Positions 1-5,694 of a DNA stretch of 8,054 nucleotides are shown here, in pieces (position 1 is the first letter of the stretch; each line of letters begins with the position of its first letter). The notes below the pieces were generated by a model. That model made no database searches. It was not told the DNA's origin and saw only the letters and a list, made by a program, of their open reading frames with translations. The stretch covers positions 1 to 8,054 of the forward strand of contig JASLNQ010000091.1 in assembly GCA_030745955.1 (NCBI GenBank), in the 5' to 3' direction. This stretch comes from Dehalococcoidia bacterium (GTDB lineage: Bacteria; Chloroflexota; Dehalococcoidia; UBA1151; UBA1328). The translations under genes were made by a program, and so were the position numbers.

Positions 1-173
1 CGCCCGAAGGCCCCGGACTCGGCACCCGTCTGAAGGACGACGTGTTCGACCGCTCAGACATCCACGTCGAGGAAACCACCGAAGCCGCCACCTGGGAAGG
101 CGTCGGCTTCATAGATCCCGGCCAAAAAGTAAGCCACCACTTCTCCCCCAACGTGCCAGAGGGGAATGGGTAG
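1..173 (+). CDS. C-terminal fragment of a probable mandelate racemase/muconate lactonizing (enolase superfamily) enzyme
   Basis: Partial gene, 5' end outside the window. The frame beginning at base 3 is open to a TAG at 171-173 and gives 56 residues. It opens with PEGPGLGTRLKDDVFDRSDI, which resembles the segment near the end of many MR/MLE-type enolase superfamily proteins, where a Pro-x-Gly-Pro-Gly-Leu-Gly motif is followed by an acidic stretch. Such enzymes abstract a proton alpha to a carboxylate with Mg2+ and typically act as sugar-acid dehydratases, racemases or cycloisomerases. The catalytic barrel residues lie upstream and cannot be checked, so neither activity nor substrate can be assigned. 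The tail after the motif (about 35 residues) is not one I recognise. The identification rests on a short motif. Confidence 0.5.
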   Translation, partial: PEGPGLGTRLKDDVFDRSDIHVEETTEAATWEGVGFIDPGQKVSHHFSPNVPEGNG

Positions 174-212
174 TGGCGGCATGTCGCGGAGTAACCGCTC
201 AAACTGAAACTG

Positions 213-240
213 TCATCCTGAATTCATTTTCAGGATCTTT
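213..240. repeat. REP-like hairpin behind the enolase-type gene, possible terminator
   Basis: An 8-bp perfect inverted repeat (215-222, ATCCTGAA, with 229-236, TTCAGGAT) encloses a 6-base loop and is followed by CTTT. It lies 40 bases after the stop of the upstream gene, so it could end that transcript. The CATCCTGA...TCAGGATCTTT layout also resembles dispersed extragenic palindromes seen in many bacterial genomes, and a second, diverged CATCCTGA-containing palindrome lies at 488-514. A repeat origin is therefore at least as likely as a dedicated terminator. Confidence 0.5.
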
Positions 241-342
241 CTCCCCCTGCAGCGATCCGACATCCTGACTTGTCCGGTGGCGGGTTCCCGATAGCGCGCG
301 GCTAGGCGTAGAGGTGCTCCTGCAACGCGTCCCGAGCGAAGT

Positions 343-356
343 CCTCGAAGCCGAGG
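343..356. repeat. Small GC-rich hairpin in the repeat cluster
   Basis: CCTCG at 343-347 pairs with CGAGG at 352-356 around the loop AAGC. It sits inside a longer imperfect palindrome with GTCCC at about 330 and GGGAC at about 355 as outer arms. It follows the same GAGCGAAG/TCGAAG style as dispersed extragenic repeats. No coding role is seen. Confidence 0.35.
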
Positions 357-487
357 GACCCGGGGAGGTGTCCCGCAACTCCTCCCTCCTTTCCAGGGAT
401 GGAGTTAGCGGGTGGGTCAAACCTGCCGTACCACACAGACCCTGCTCATCCACCATCCGCCACCACGGGACACTACCCCAACAAAAT

Positions 488-514
488 GCCATCCTGAGGA
501 TCTCGAAGGACGGC
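488..514. repeat. Extragenic palindrome of the CATCCTGAGGA...AAGGA type
   Basis: GCCATCC (488-494) pairs imperfectly with GGACGGC (508-514), one G-T-type mismatch, around a 13-base centre. It shares the CATCCTGA core with the hairpin at 213-240, so two diverged members of one repeat family probably lie within 300 bases. Confidence 0.4.
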
Positions 515-531
515 AGGCACGCGGGCAGGCA

Positions 532-644
532 TTCCCCCTCACCCAAACCCTCTCCCTCATGGAGAGGGCTTTAGCACCCACCACGAACCCATCATCGCTC
601 TCCTGTCCCCTCTCTCCGGCGGAGAAGGTTTGGGTGAGGGGGAA
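532..644. repeat. REPIN-like pair of 37-nt repeats in inverted orientation
   Basis: The unit at 532-568 and the reverse complement of 608-644 agree at 31 of 37 positions when aligned by hand. The outer 18 bases (532-549 and 627-644) match perfectly. Each unit also folds on itself: 548-555 with 561-568 (8-bp stem, loop CTCAT), and 613-617 with 621-625. Two hairpin-forming units inverted around a 39-base spacer is the layout called REPIN in other bacteria, a non-autonomous element moved by REP-associated transposases. No transposase gene is present here. A more degenerate related unit may lie at about 378-421. Short ORFs on both strands through here are repeat-derived and not believable genes. 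Confidence 0.65.
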
Positions 645-678
645 AGCCACCGTCCGCCACAGCTGGACACTGCCCCGT

Positions 679-711
679 CCCCACACCCACTCGATAAAAT
701 ACGTGAATGCC
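679..711 (+). repeat. Left copy of a direct repeat flanking the HNH island; leaderless-promoter look-alike
   Basis: This stretch matches 1828-1866 at 30 of 33 positions once a 6-base insertion (CTCCGC, 1840-1845) in the right copy is allowed. The right copy contains the promoter-like sequence and start codon of the sedoheptulokinase-type gene. Here the equivalent ATG (707-709) opens a reading frame of only 16 codons that stops at 755-757, so this copy is either a truncated duplicate of the gene start or a working promoter for the island. The sequence TAAAAT at 695-700 is -10-like. Confidence 0.6.
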
Positions 712-775
712 AATATTCAATCACGCATCAGATATCGGGACAGTCGCTTATGATTGATGCGAAAGGATATTTTGA

Positions 776-1228
776 GTGAGTCCTAAGAAGAAAACTCGTA
801 TCCCGATCTCAGCATCACTGTCGGCTGAAGTTCAATTCAGACATGATCGAACTTGTTGCGTGTGCAGAGAAAAAGGCAAGCCAACTCAGATCCACCACAT
901 TAACGACGATCCTTCTGACAACCTATTCGAAAATCTAGCCGTTTTGTGCCTGGATTGTCATAATGAGACTCAGATAAAAGGGGGGTTCGCGCGCAAACTC
1001 GACTCCGATCAGGTAGTCCTGTTTCGAGACGACTGGTTGACAAGAGTCGTTCGACAGCGCACCACTCTCGCCGCTGAATCAAACTCCGATGAATCGCGTT
1101 CCGAGTGGCGTTTGAGAGAATCTTCAAACACAATCGAGGCCTTCAAGGCAAATGAAGAGTACGAATTGTTGGCGATGCATTTTGATGTCATTGGCAATGA
1201 AGAGCTCCGCGACAAATATATTAATTAG
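776..1228 (+). CDS. HNH endonuclease domain protein (N-terminal part of an amber-interrupted gene)
   Basis: Residues 20-62 form an HNH nuclease fold with a structural zinc site: CCVC (Cys27, Cys30), IHHIN (His40, His41), Asn53 in ENLAVLC, and CLDCH (Cys58, Cys61, His62). Such domains cut DNA with one metal ion. After it come a GGF.RKL...LFRDDWL segment common in this type of HNH protein and a charged linker (about 100-120). The final 30 residues begin a helical region and stop abruptly at TAG 1226-1228. GTG 776 is the start: an in-frame TGA (773-775) precedes it, AAAGGA at 762-767 is a plausible ribosome binding site, and the next in-frame Met falls after the nuclease domain. The 150-residue product would retain a complete HNH domain. 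Function unknown; mobile-element or defence roles are possible. Base composition is more AT-rich than the flanks. Confidence 0.8.
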   Translation: MSPKKKTRIPISASLSAEVQFRHDRTCCVCREKGKPTQIHHINDDPSDNLFENLAVLCLDCHNETQIKGGFARKLDSDQVVLFRDDWLTRVVRQRTTLAAESNSDESRSEWRLRESSNTIEAFKANEEYELLAMHFDVIGNEELRDKYIN

Positions 1229-1309
1229 GTCCTCGATAACAATCCGGATGATCAAACGATTTCTTTCCTGCGCGGGCTGCAAGCTCGCCCCGACTTAATT
1301 CCCGGAGAA

Positions 1310-1738
1310 GTGATTGACCGAGAGTTATCCCGGTTCGACCAACACAATGACTCGTCGCAAAAGGCGAGGTTCTTGCAGACCATTGAAAGATACGAAGAAT
1401 CGTGTGACGCATACCTCAGGTCGATCATCGGTAGCTTGGAAAATGGAACGGTATTCAGTGCGGCCTACTATCTGAAAGAACTGTCAAAAAGTCAGATCAT
1501 CGACGAACTATTCAAAATTGCATTACAAGAAGCCGAGAAGCGAGACGATTTATGGTGGCAAGTGAGAGCACTTGAAGAGCTTGGTTGGGCGACTGAGCTT
1601 CGAGTTTTGCTCCAGCAGAACCGGAATGAGATCGTGGAGCAAGGCGACGGTGTGTTGCGGAGAAAGTTGGCAGAAGCTGACGGAGATCGCGAGCTTGTCG
1701 TGAAAATCCAAAAAATATTGATGAATCAACACACCTGA
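1310..1738 (+). CDS. Helical-repeat C-terminal part of the HNH protein, downstream of the amber codon
   Basis: This frame is the same as that of the HNH ORF and is open from 1229, directly after its TAG. GTG 1310 is only the first start-type codon, and GGAG lies just 2-3 bases ahead of it, too close for a normal ribosome binding site. Independent translation is therefore doubtful. The 142 residues from 1310 look wholly alpha-helical, with TPR-like pairs of amphipathic helices (SAAYYLKELSKSQIIDELFK, then WWQVRALEELGWATELRVLL) and no catalytic motif I recognise. It most likely served as the scaffold or partner-binding half of the original protein. If nothing re-initiates here, it is untranslated debris. 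Confidence 0.5.
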   Translation: MIDRELSRFDQHNDSSQKARFLQTIERYEESCDAYLRSIIGSLENGTVFSAAYYLKELSKSQIIDELFKIALQEAEKRDDLWWQVRALEELGWATELRVLLQQNRNEIVEQGDGVLRRKLAEADGDRELVVKIQKILMNQHT

Positions 1739-1794
1739 TGATCTATAAGGGTGACGAAGATGAAGACATCGAAGAAGATGAACAGGTCGAATAA
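1738..1794 (+). CDS. Possible 18-residue acidic microprotein overlapping the HNH gene stop
   Basis: ATG 1738-1740 overlaps the TGA that ends the helical ORF (TGATG), the usual sign of translational coupling. The frame gives MIYKGDEDEDIEEDEQVE and then TAA. Ten of 18 residues are Asp or Glu. There is no separate ribosome binding site. It could be a coupled microprotein, a vestige of an acidic C-terminal tail lost by frameshift, or chance. Short acidic tails occur on nucleic-acid-binding proteins and DNA mimics, but nothing here proves such a role. Confidence 0.25.
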   Translation: MIYKGDEDEDIEEDEQVE

Positions 1795-1827
1795 ACTGAG
1801 TGATCAACAATCGCCCTCGCCTCACCC

Positions 1828-1866
1828 CCCCACACCCACCTCCGCTCGATAAAGTAGGCGAATGCC
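1828..1866 (+). repeat. Right copy of the direct repeat flanking the HNH island
   Basis: Near-copy of 679-711. CCCCACACCCAC is identical (679-690 and 1828-1839), a 6-base insertion follows here, and 1846-1866 matches 691-711 at 18 of 21 positions. The copy runs into the first codons of the sedoheptulokinase-type gene, with ATG at 1862. The enclosed segment is the AT-rich HNH island. Confidence 0.6.
1848..1861 (+). promoter_or_regulatory. Probable -10 element for a leaderless sedoheptulokinase-type mRNA
   Basis: TAAAGT at 1850-1855 resembles a -10 hexamer and ends six bases before the ATG at 1862. Transcription starting the usual 6-8 bases beyond a -10 would begin at or next to the ATG, giving a leaderless mRNA. 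No Shine-Dalgarno sequence lies upstream, which agrees. The upstream C-rich stretch has no clear -35. Confidence 0.4.
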
Positions 1867-3328
1867 CACCCACTACCTCGCCATCGACGTCGGTTCAACC
1901 ACCGTCACCGCCGTAATCATCGACCTCGACTCCAAAACAGTCGTCGGATCGTCCAGCGCTCCCAATACCGCCGAAATCACCACGCCCGACGATAAAAAGA
2001 TCGGTAGGTCCGACTGGGACTTCAAGGTGATGACCGGCCTCGCCGTAAACAACGCAGCAACCCTCATACAGCGCACCGGCACACAGCCAGCAGCCATCGG
2101 CGTCACCGGACAGCAGCAGGGCCTCCAGCTGCTCGACAGCGAACTCGACACCGTCGGCGAGTTCATCTCGTGGCAGGACCAGCGCTCGAAAGACCTCATC
2201 CCGGGCGAAATCCGCACCTACCTCGACCTCATGGGTGAAATCGGCGGCGCAGTCGTCGAAGACGGCGGCCTCCCCGCCTTCGAAAACACCGGGTGCCCGC
2301 TGGTGACCGGATACACCGCCCCCAACCTGTTCTGGCTCAAGGCAAACGGCCTGTTGCCCGCCAACGATCCCAACATCCACGGCACCACTGCCCCCGAGTT
2401 CGTCGTTTCGCGCCTCACCGGCGAGCGACCCGTCACCGACCCCACCGACGCACTCAGCTGGGGTGTCTACGACGTCAACAGGCTCAACTGGGACTTCGGC
2501 CTCATCGACACGCTCGGCCTTGACCGGTCTCTCTTCTCTAACCTCGGTGAATCCTGCACGGTCGCAGGCCGACTCACGAACAAGGTGGCAACCCAACTGG
2601 GTGCCAAAACGGGAATCCCGGTCGCGGTCGCCTCTGGTGATCACCAGTGCAGCTTCGCAGGGACAGTCATCGACTACGCGAACACCGTGGCAGTCAACAT
2701 CGGTACCGGTGGCCAGGCATCGATACACGTTGAAAAGCCCATACCCCGTGGCTGGCTGGAACTGCGGCCTTTCATACAGTCCGGCTACCTTCTTGCCGGG
2801 GTCGGTGTCGTCGGCGGCCGCACGTTCAGGACCCTCCGTGATTTCTTCAACAACGCCAGCAGACTGATCGCCGGTTACGAACTCGATCCCGACGTTCTGT
2901 ACGCACGTCTCGTAGAGCTGGCAGCCGAGGTTCCGGCGGGTGCCGAGGGCGTGCATGTCGATCCACTGTTCACCGGCTCCCGCTCCAACCCGCTGGCAAA
3001 GGCGGCGTTCAGCGAACTCACCCCCGGCACCTTCACACCCGGCCACATGGCACGCGCCCTCTTCGAGGCGATGGCGGCCCAACTGGCCGATTCATATCGA
3101 GAAGCCGCGAGGCTCGGTGCCGGCGAACGGTCGACACTGGTTGGCTCGGGCAACGGAGTGAAGCTGAACCCGGTGCTCCGGGAATCGCTTGAAGCCGAGT
3201 TCGGAATGCCGATCCAACTCGGGGCGCACAACGAAGAGGCCGCCGTGGGGGCCGCACTCTGTGCCGCCGTGGCCGACGGGGCGTTCAGTTCAATCGCCGA
3301 GGCCAGCGCATCGTTCGTCAACGAATAA
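1862..3328 (+). CDS. FGGY-family carbohydrate kinase, sedoheptulokinase-like
   Basis: The 488 residues span a full FGGY kinase, a two-domain actin/hexokinase-fold cytoplasmic enzyme that phosphorylates a sugar with ATP. Phosphate loop 1 is DVGSTT (9-14), and GVTGQQQG (80-87) and WQDQR (104-108) are substrate-side motifs. Asp260 in SGDHQ is the expected catalytic base, GTGGQ (281-285) is phosphate loop 2, and GSGNGVKLNPVL (428-439) with EEAAVGAAL (458-466) form the nucleotide side. Recalled features of human sedoheptulokinase align in order (WQD.R, SWG, SVAGR, GD.Q, late AAVGAAL). This makes sedoheptulose to sedoheptulose-7-phosphate, feeding the pentose phosphate pathway, the best guess; xylulose or another ketose cannot be excluded. 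The start ATG follows a -10-like element with no ribosome binding site. A phosphotransferase gene follows 33 bases downstream on the same strand, so an operon is plausible. Confidence 0.85.
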   Translation: MPTHYLAIDVGSTTVTAVIIDLDSKTVVGSSSAPNTAEITTPDDKKIGRSDWDFKVMTGLAVNNAATLIQRTGTQPAAIGVTGQQQGLQLLDSELDTVGEFISWQDQRSKDLIPGEIRTYLDLMGEIGGAVVEDGGLPAFENTGCPLVTGYTAPNLFWLKANGLLPANDPNIHGTTAPEFVVSRLTGERPVTDPTDALSWGVYDVNRLNWDFGLIDTLGLDRSLFSNLGESCTVAGRLTNKVATQLGAKTGIPVAVASGDHQCSFAGTVIDYANTVAVNIGTGGQASIHVEKPIPRGWLELRPFIQSGYLLAGVGVVGGRTFRTLRDFFNNASRLIAGYELDPDVLYARLVELAAEVPAGAEGVHVDPLFTGSRSNPLAKAAFSELTPGTFTPGHMARALFEAMAAQLADSYREAARLGAGERSTLVGSGNGVKLNPVLRESLEAEFGMPIQLGAHNEEAAVGAALCAAVADGAFSSIAEASASFVNE

Positions 3329-3361
3329 ATAACCAGTTTTGAGCGTGGCATTCCGGTCGGC

Positions 3362-4339
3362 ATGACCGACAATAACCCGATCATGCCCGGAATTCCGCCC
3401 GCACCAACCGAATCCCAGTTCGAACAGATCGCAAAAGCCATCGATCCGAACGCCCGCGTCATATCGACGAGGAAGATGGCGGGCGGGATATCGTGCCGGA
3501 TGGACGTGCTCGAACTTGCCACAGGTCCCGGCGCGCCAACCCCTGCCAAAACGACAAAGGTCATCGTCAGGCAGTACTACGAAGAGGAGCTGCGGCAAGA
3601 AACCAGCCAGAACCGGCTCGAATCGACCACGCTCCGGATCCTGGAAGCGAACAATGTCCCGGCACCCGGGGTGATCGTCGGAGAAGAAATCGGCAAAATT
3701 CTTGGCCGTCCAGCAATCGTGATTTCGTACCTCGACGGTGTTCCTGGCCTAACGCCCGATAACCCCCACGACTGGGCACGCCAGCTCGCCCGAGCCATCG
3801 CACAGGTCCACGCTGTAGAAGTTCCAGAACACCTTGCGGCCGTACTGGCGCCGGTCCCCGAGCAAATTCAACGGTGGCTGGCTCCATCGGCTCCGCCGGA
3901 ACGGTTCTCCAAGCACGAACTCGGCCCCAGATTGTGGGAGGCGATGCAGCAACTCTGGCCGAATGTCGATATCTCCGCCCGCAACCTGAACCATGGCGAT
4001 TTCTGGCCCGGTAACACGGTATGGAAAGACGGAAACCTGCTCGCAATCGTCGATTGGGAAGGCCCACAGCTGGGCGAGCCAACACTCGATATCGGCTACT
4101 TCCTATCGGACGCGGCCTACTTCGGAATAGACATAGAAGAGATATTTCTCGCCGAGTACGAAAAGTCCTCTGGTCGGCCCACCCGGGACCTGCAATTCTG
4201 GAAAATGGCAGCCGCAGCCCGCGCCATGCCCGACGTTGGACCCTGGGCACAGGGCTACGTCGAACTGGGGATCAGGAAGATGACCGCCGACGAAATCAGG
4301 CGCACCCACTCAAACTTCGTCAAAAGCCTGCTGGGCTAG
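3362..4339 (+). CDS. APH/choline-kinase-fold phosphotransferase, paralogue 1 of 3
   Basis: The 325-residue protein has the aminoglycoside phosphotransferase layout. The N-lobe carries the beta strand KVIVRQY (Arg70 where many kinases use Lys) and the hinge-region strand GRPAIVISYLDG (115-126). The catalytic loop is HGDFWPGN (211-218; Asp213 base, Asn218 metal ligand), and the metal-binding aspartate Asp231 lies in IVDWE. ELGIRKM and a helical tail close the chain. Enzymes of this fold phosphorylate hydroxyls of antibiotics, choline, sugars or amino alcohols with ATP or GTP; nothing here picks the substrate, and a resistance role should not be assumed. ATG 3383 (codon 8) lines up exactly with the starts of the two paralogues downstream and may be the true start; neither start has a ribosome binding site. 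It lies 33 bases after the FGGY kinase and 9 bases before paralogue 2. Confidence 0.85.
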   Translation: MTDNNPIMPGIPPAPTESQFEQIAKAIDPNARVISTRKMAGGISCRMDVLELATGPGAPTPAKTTKVIVRQYYEEELRQETSQNRLESTTLRILEANNVPAPGVIVGEEIGKILGRPAIVISYLDGVPGLTPDNPHDWARQLARAIAQVHAVEVPEHLAAVLAPVPEQIQRWLAPSAPPERFSKHELGPRLWEAMQQLWPNVDISARNLNHGDFWPGNTVWKDGNLLAIVDWEGPQLGEPTLDIGYFLSDAAYFGIDIEEIFLAEYEKSSGRPTRDLQFWKMAAAARAMPDVGPWAQGYVELGIRKMTADEIRRTHSNFVKSLLG

Positions 4340-4348
4340 CTTCCACTC

Positions 4349-5302
4349 ATGCTCAATAATCCCCCCGCACCAACCAGGACCCAGCTCGAACAAATAGCCA
4401 GGGCCATCGATCCGAACGCCCGGATCGTTTCAACCCGCAAGCTGACGGGTGGAACCGCGTCCCGCATGGACGTGCTTGAGCTCGACCCTAATACCGGCAG
4501 CATGCTGAAAGTTGTCATCAGGCAGTATTCCGAACAGGCCGATCCACTGACTGGAGCTCGCCAACGGGTCGAATCGAAACTGCTCCGCATCTTTACGGCG
4601 AACCGGGTTCCCGCTCCACGGCTCGTCGTTGGAGAAGATGAAATCACCCGGATTCTCGGCCGACCGGCCATCGTTATTTCATATATCGATGGCACACCGG
4701 ATGTCACACCCGCCGATTTCGGCGACTGGGCCCGCCAGGTTGCCAGGGCAACCGTACAGGTACACGCACTTGAAGTCCCTCAAGAACTCAAGGTGCTCCC
4801 CCGGTCCTACATCAATACCGTCACGAAATGGATGGCGGCTGGCGAACCCCCCGAGAAATTCACCAAACACATTCTTGGCGCTGAACTCTGGGACACGATG
4901 CGTGAGCTCTGGCCGGGCGTCGATACATCTGCAAATCAACTGATTCACGCTGATTTGTGGCCCGGAAACACCCTGTGGAAAGACGGAACGCTGCTGGCGA
5001 TAATCGATTGGGAATGGCCAGCGCTTGGTGAACCATCGTCCGATGTGGCGTTCTTCCTTACCGACGTCGCGTACGTAGGATTCGACATAGAACGGGCATT
5101 TGTCGAAGCGTATGAGCAGGCTTCAGGCAGGCCAGTTCGGGACCTGCGCTTCTGGAAGATGATGGCGGCGGCCATCCCTTTGCCCGATCCCGGGCATTGG
5201 TCAATCGGCTATGCCAGGTTCGGAGCAAAACCGATAACAATCGACGAAAATCGCCGGGCGCATTCCGAGTACATTCAAAAATTGCTGAACGAGGCTCATT
5301 AG
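4349..5302 (+). CDS. APH/choline-kinase-fold phosphotransferase, paralogue 2 of 3
   Basis: This 317-residue protein is clearly a tandem duplicate of the gene before it: by eye more than half the residues match, including IDPNAR (21-26), RMDVLEL (39-45), ILGRPAIVISY (102-112) and the ends of the lobes. Catalytic residues are in place: HADLWPGN (200-207, Asp202 and Asn207), then Asp220 in IIDWEW. The N-lobe strand again uses Arg rather than Lys (VVIRQY, Arg58). Differences concentrate in the acidic segment after that strand (residues 60-75) and the C-terminal tail, which suggests a related but not identical substrate. It begins 9 bases after paralogue 1 with no Shine-Dalgarno sequence, so it is most likely translated from the same mRNA. 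Substrate unknown. Confidence 0.85.
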   Translation: MLNNPPAPTRTQLEQIARAIDPNARIVSTRKLTGGTASRMDVLELDPNTGSMLKVVIRQYSEQADPLTGARQRVESKLLRIFTANRVPAPRLVVGEDEITRILGRPAIVISYIDGTPDVTPADFGDWARQVARATVQVHALEVPQELKVLPRSYINTVTKWMAAGEPPEKFTKHILGAELWDTMRELWPGVDTSANQLIHADLWPGNTLWKDGTLLAIIDWEWPALGEPSSDVAFFLTDVAYVGFDIERAFVEAYEQASGRPVRDLRFWKMMAAAIPLPDPGHWSIGYARFGAKPITIDENRRAHSEYIQKLLNEAH

Positions 5303-5388
5303 GTGCGCGAACCGGCATCAATACCCGCACTTGATGAGCTTGACGGATCGTAGCCGGGCACCGGCACCGGAGGGGCAATACCCGCCTC

Positions 5389-5400
5389 GAAACCCTGAAC
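5389..5400 (+). repeat. Copy A of a 12-base repeat found after paralogues 2 and 3
   Basis: GAAACCCTGAAC occurs here and again at 6440-6451, both times followed two bases later by CACCC and then, 30-odd bases on, by a TAG. In frame it reads Glu-Thr-Leu-Asn at both places. It appears to be part of the same ancestral 3' gene tail as the fossil at 5404-5439. Confidence 0.4.
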
Positions 5401-5403
5401 AAC

Positions 5404-5439
5404 ACCCGCGCAAACTTCGTCCAGAACCCGCTGGCCTAG
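5404..5439 (+). pseudogene. Fossil 3' end of a fourth APH-type paralogue
   Basis: Thirty-six bases ending in TAG match the last 36 bases of paralogue 1 (4304-4339) at 29 positions, gap-free and in frame: TRANFVQNPLA and stop here against THSNFVKSLLG and stop there. Upstream, the frame continues as RLETLNN, only weakly like paralogue 1, and beyond about 5375 no similarity is visible. The 147-base gap between paralogues 2 and 3 (5303-5449) contains nothing else I can recognise, apart from a GC-rich CCGGGCACCGGCACCGG stretch at 5354-5370. The simplest reading is a deleted copy of the tandem array. Confidence 0.55.
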
Positions 5440-5449
5440 ACTCGACCGA

Positions 5450-5638
5450 ATGCGCAAACTGGCACCCCGACCGTCACACAAACAGTTCGCCCGAATCGCG
5501 CGGGCGATCGATCCCGGATCTGAGGTGATTTCGACTCGTCAGCTGGCAGGCGGCACTTCTGCCCGCATGGATGTGCTTGAGTTCGGTCATTCGGCCGGAA
5601 CCGGGGCCGGTACCCGGAGTGTGGTCGTCCGCCAGTAG
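5450..5638 (+). CDS. N-lobe fragment of broken APH-type paralogue 3
   Basis: Encodes 62 residues covering the first N-lobe strands: IARAIDPGSEVISTRQLAGG, ARMDVLEF and the nucleotide-site strand RSVVVRQ, ending at TAG created by the deletion. Alone it lacks the catalytic loop and cannot be an active kinase. It would be translated only as a short, probably unstable peptide if the frameshift is real. Confidence 0.5.
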   Translation: MRKLAPRPSHKQFARIARAIDPGSEVISTRQLAGGTSARMDVLEFGHSAGTGAGTRSVVVRQ

Positions 5639-5694
5639 GGCCCTGGCACCACAACGACGATCCGTACCCCGGAATAATCGAGGCAGCTGTACTC

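Larger units (their letters stand above)
776..1738 (+). pseudogene. Single HNH-nuclease/helical-repeat gene interrupted by an in-frame TAG
   Basis: Reading from GTG 776 in one frame gives 320 codon positions to the TGA at 1736-1738, with a single interruption, TAG at 1226-1228. The text across it is smooth: NEELRDKYIN, then the stop, then VLDNNPDDQTISFLRGLQ, continuing one helical region. One C-to-T change from CAG (Gln) would explain it. Annotated genes in this window end in TAG (173, 4339, 5302), so amber is a working stop here and reassignment is unlikely. Recent nonsense mutation, a sequencing error or occasional read-through are the options; the first two are favoured. Confidence 0.75.

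Noticed and set aside
532..644. CRISPR array
   Set aside because: Only two units, in inverted rather than direct orientation, with no regular spacers and no cas genes.
199..753. Several 86-115 codon ORFs on both strands
   Set aside because: They run through the palindromic repeats, and their text (such as PLTQTLSLMERA and SPAEKVWVRG) is the translation of repeat units, not of conserved proteins.
707..757. Sixteen-codon ORF starting at the ATG of the left direct repeat
   Set aside because: Too short, with no coding signal apart from the promoter-like sequence before it; more likely a duplicated gene start without its gene.
724..761. Seven-base inverted repeat (724-730 with 755-761) upstream of the HNH gene as an operator
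   Set aside because: Arms are short and 24 bases apart, so chance is likely; it might be a regulator site, but nothing else supports that.
1895..3082. Minus-strand 395-codon ORF opposite the sedoheptulokinase-type gene
   Set aside because: It is the antisense shadow of a well-supported FGGY kinase in GC-rich DNA. Its translation is low in structure, rich in Gly, Glu and Val, and shows no recognisable motif.
2875..3564. Minus-strand 229-codon ORF across the junction of the FGGY kinase and paralogue 1
   Set aside because: Overlaps two real genes on the opposite strand; its Ser/Ala/Pro-rich text is typical of antisense reading of GC-rich codons.
3567..4250. Minus-strand 227-codon ORF opposite paralogue 1
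   Set aside because: Arg/Pro-rich shadow frame; the plus strand carries the complete phosphotransferase motifs.
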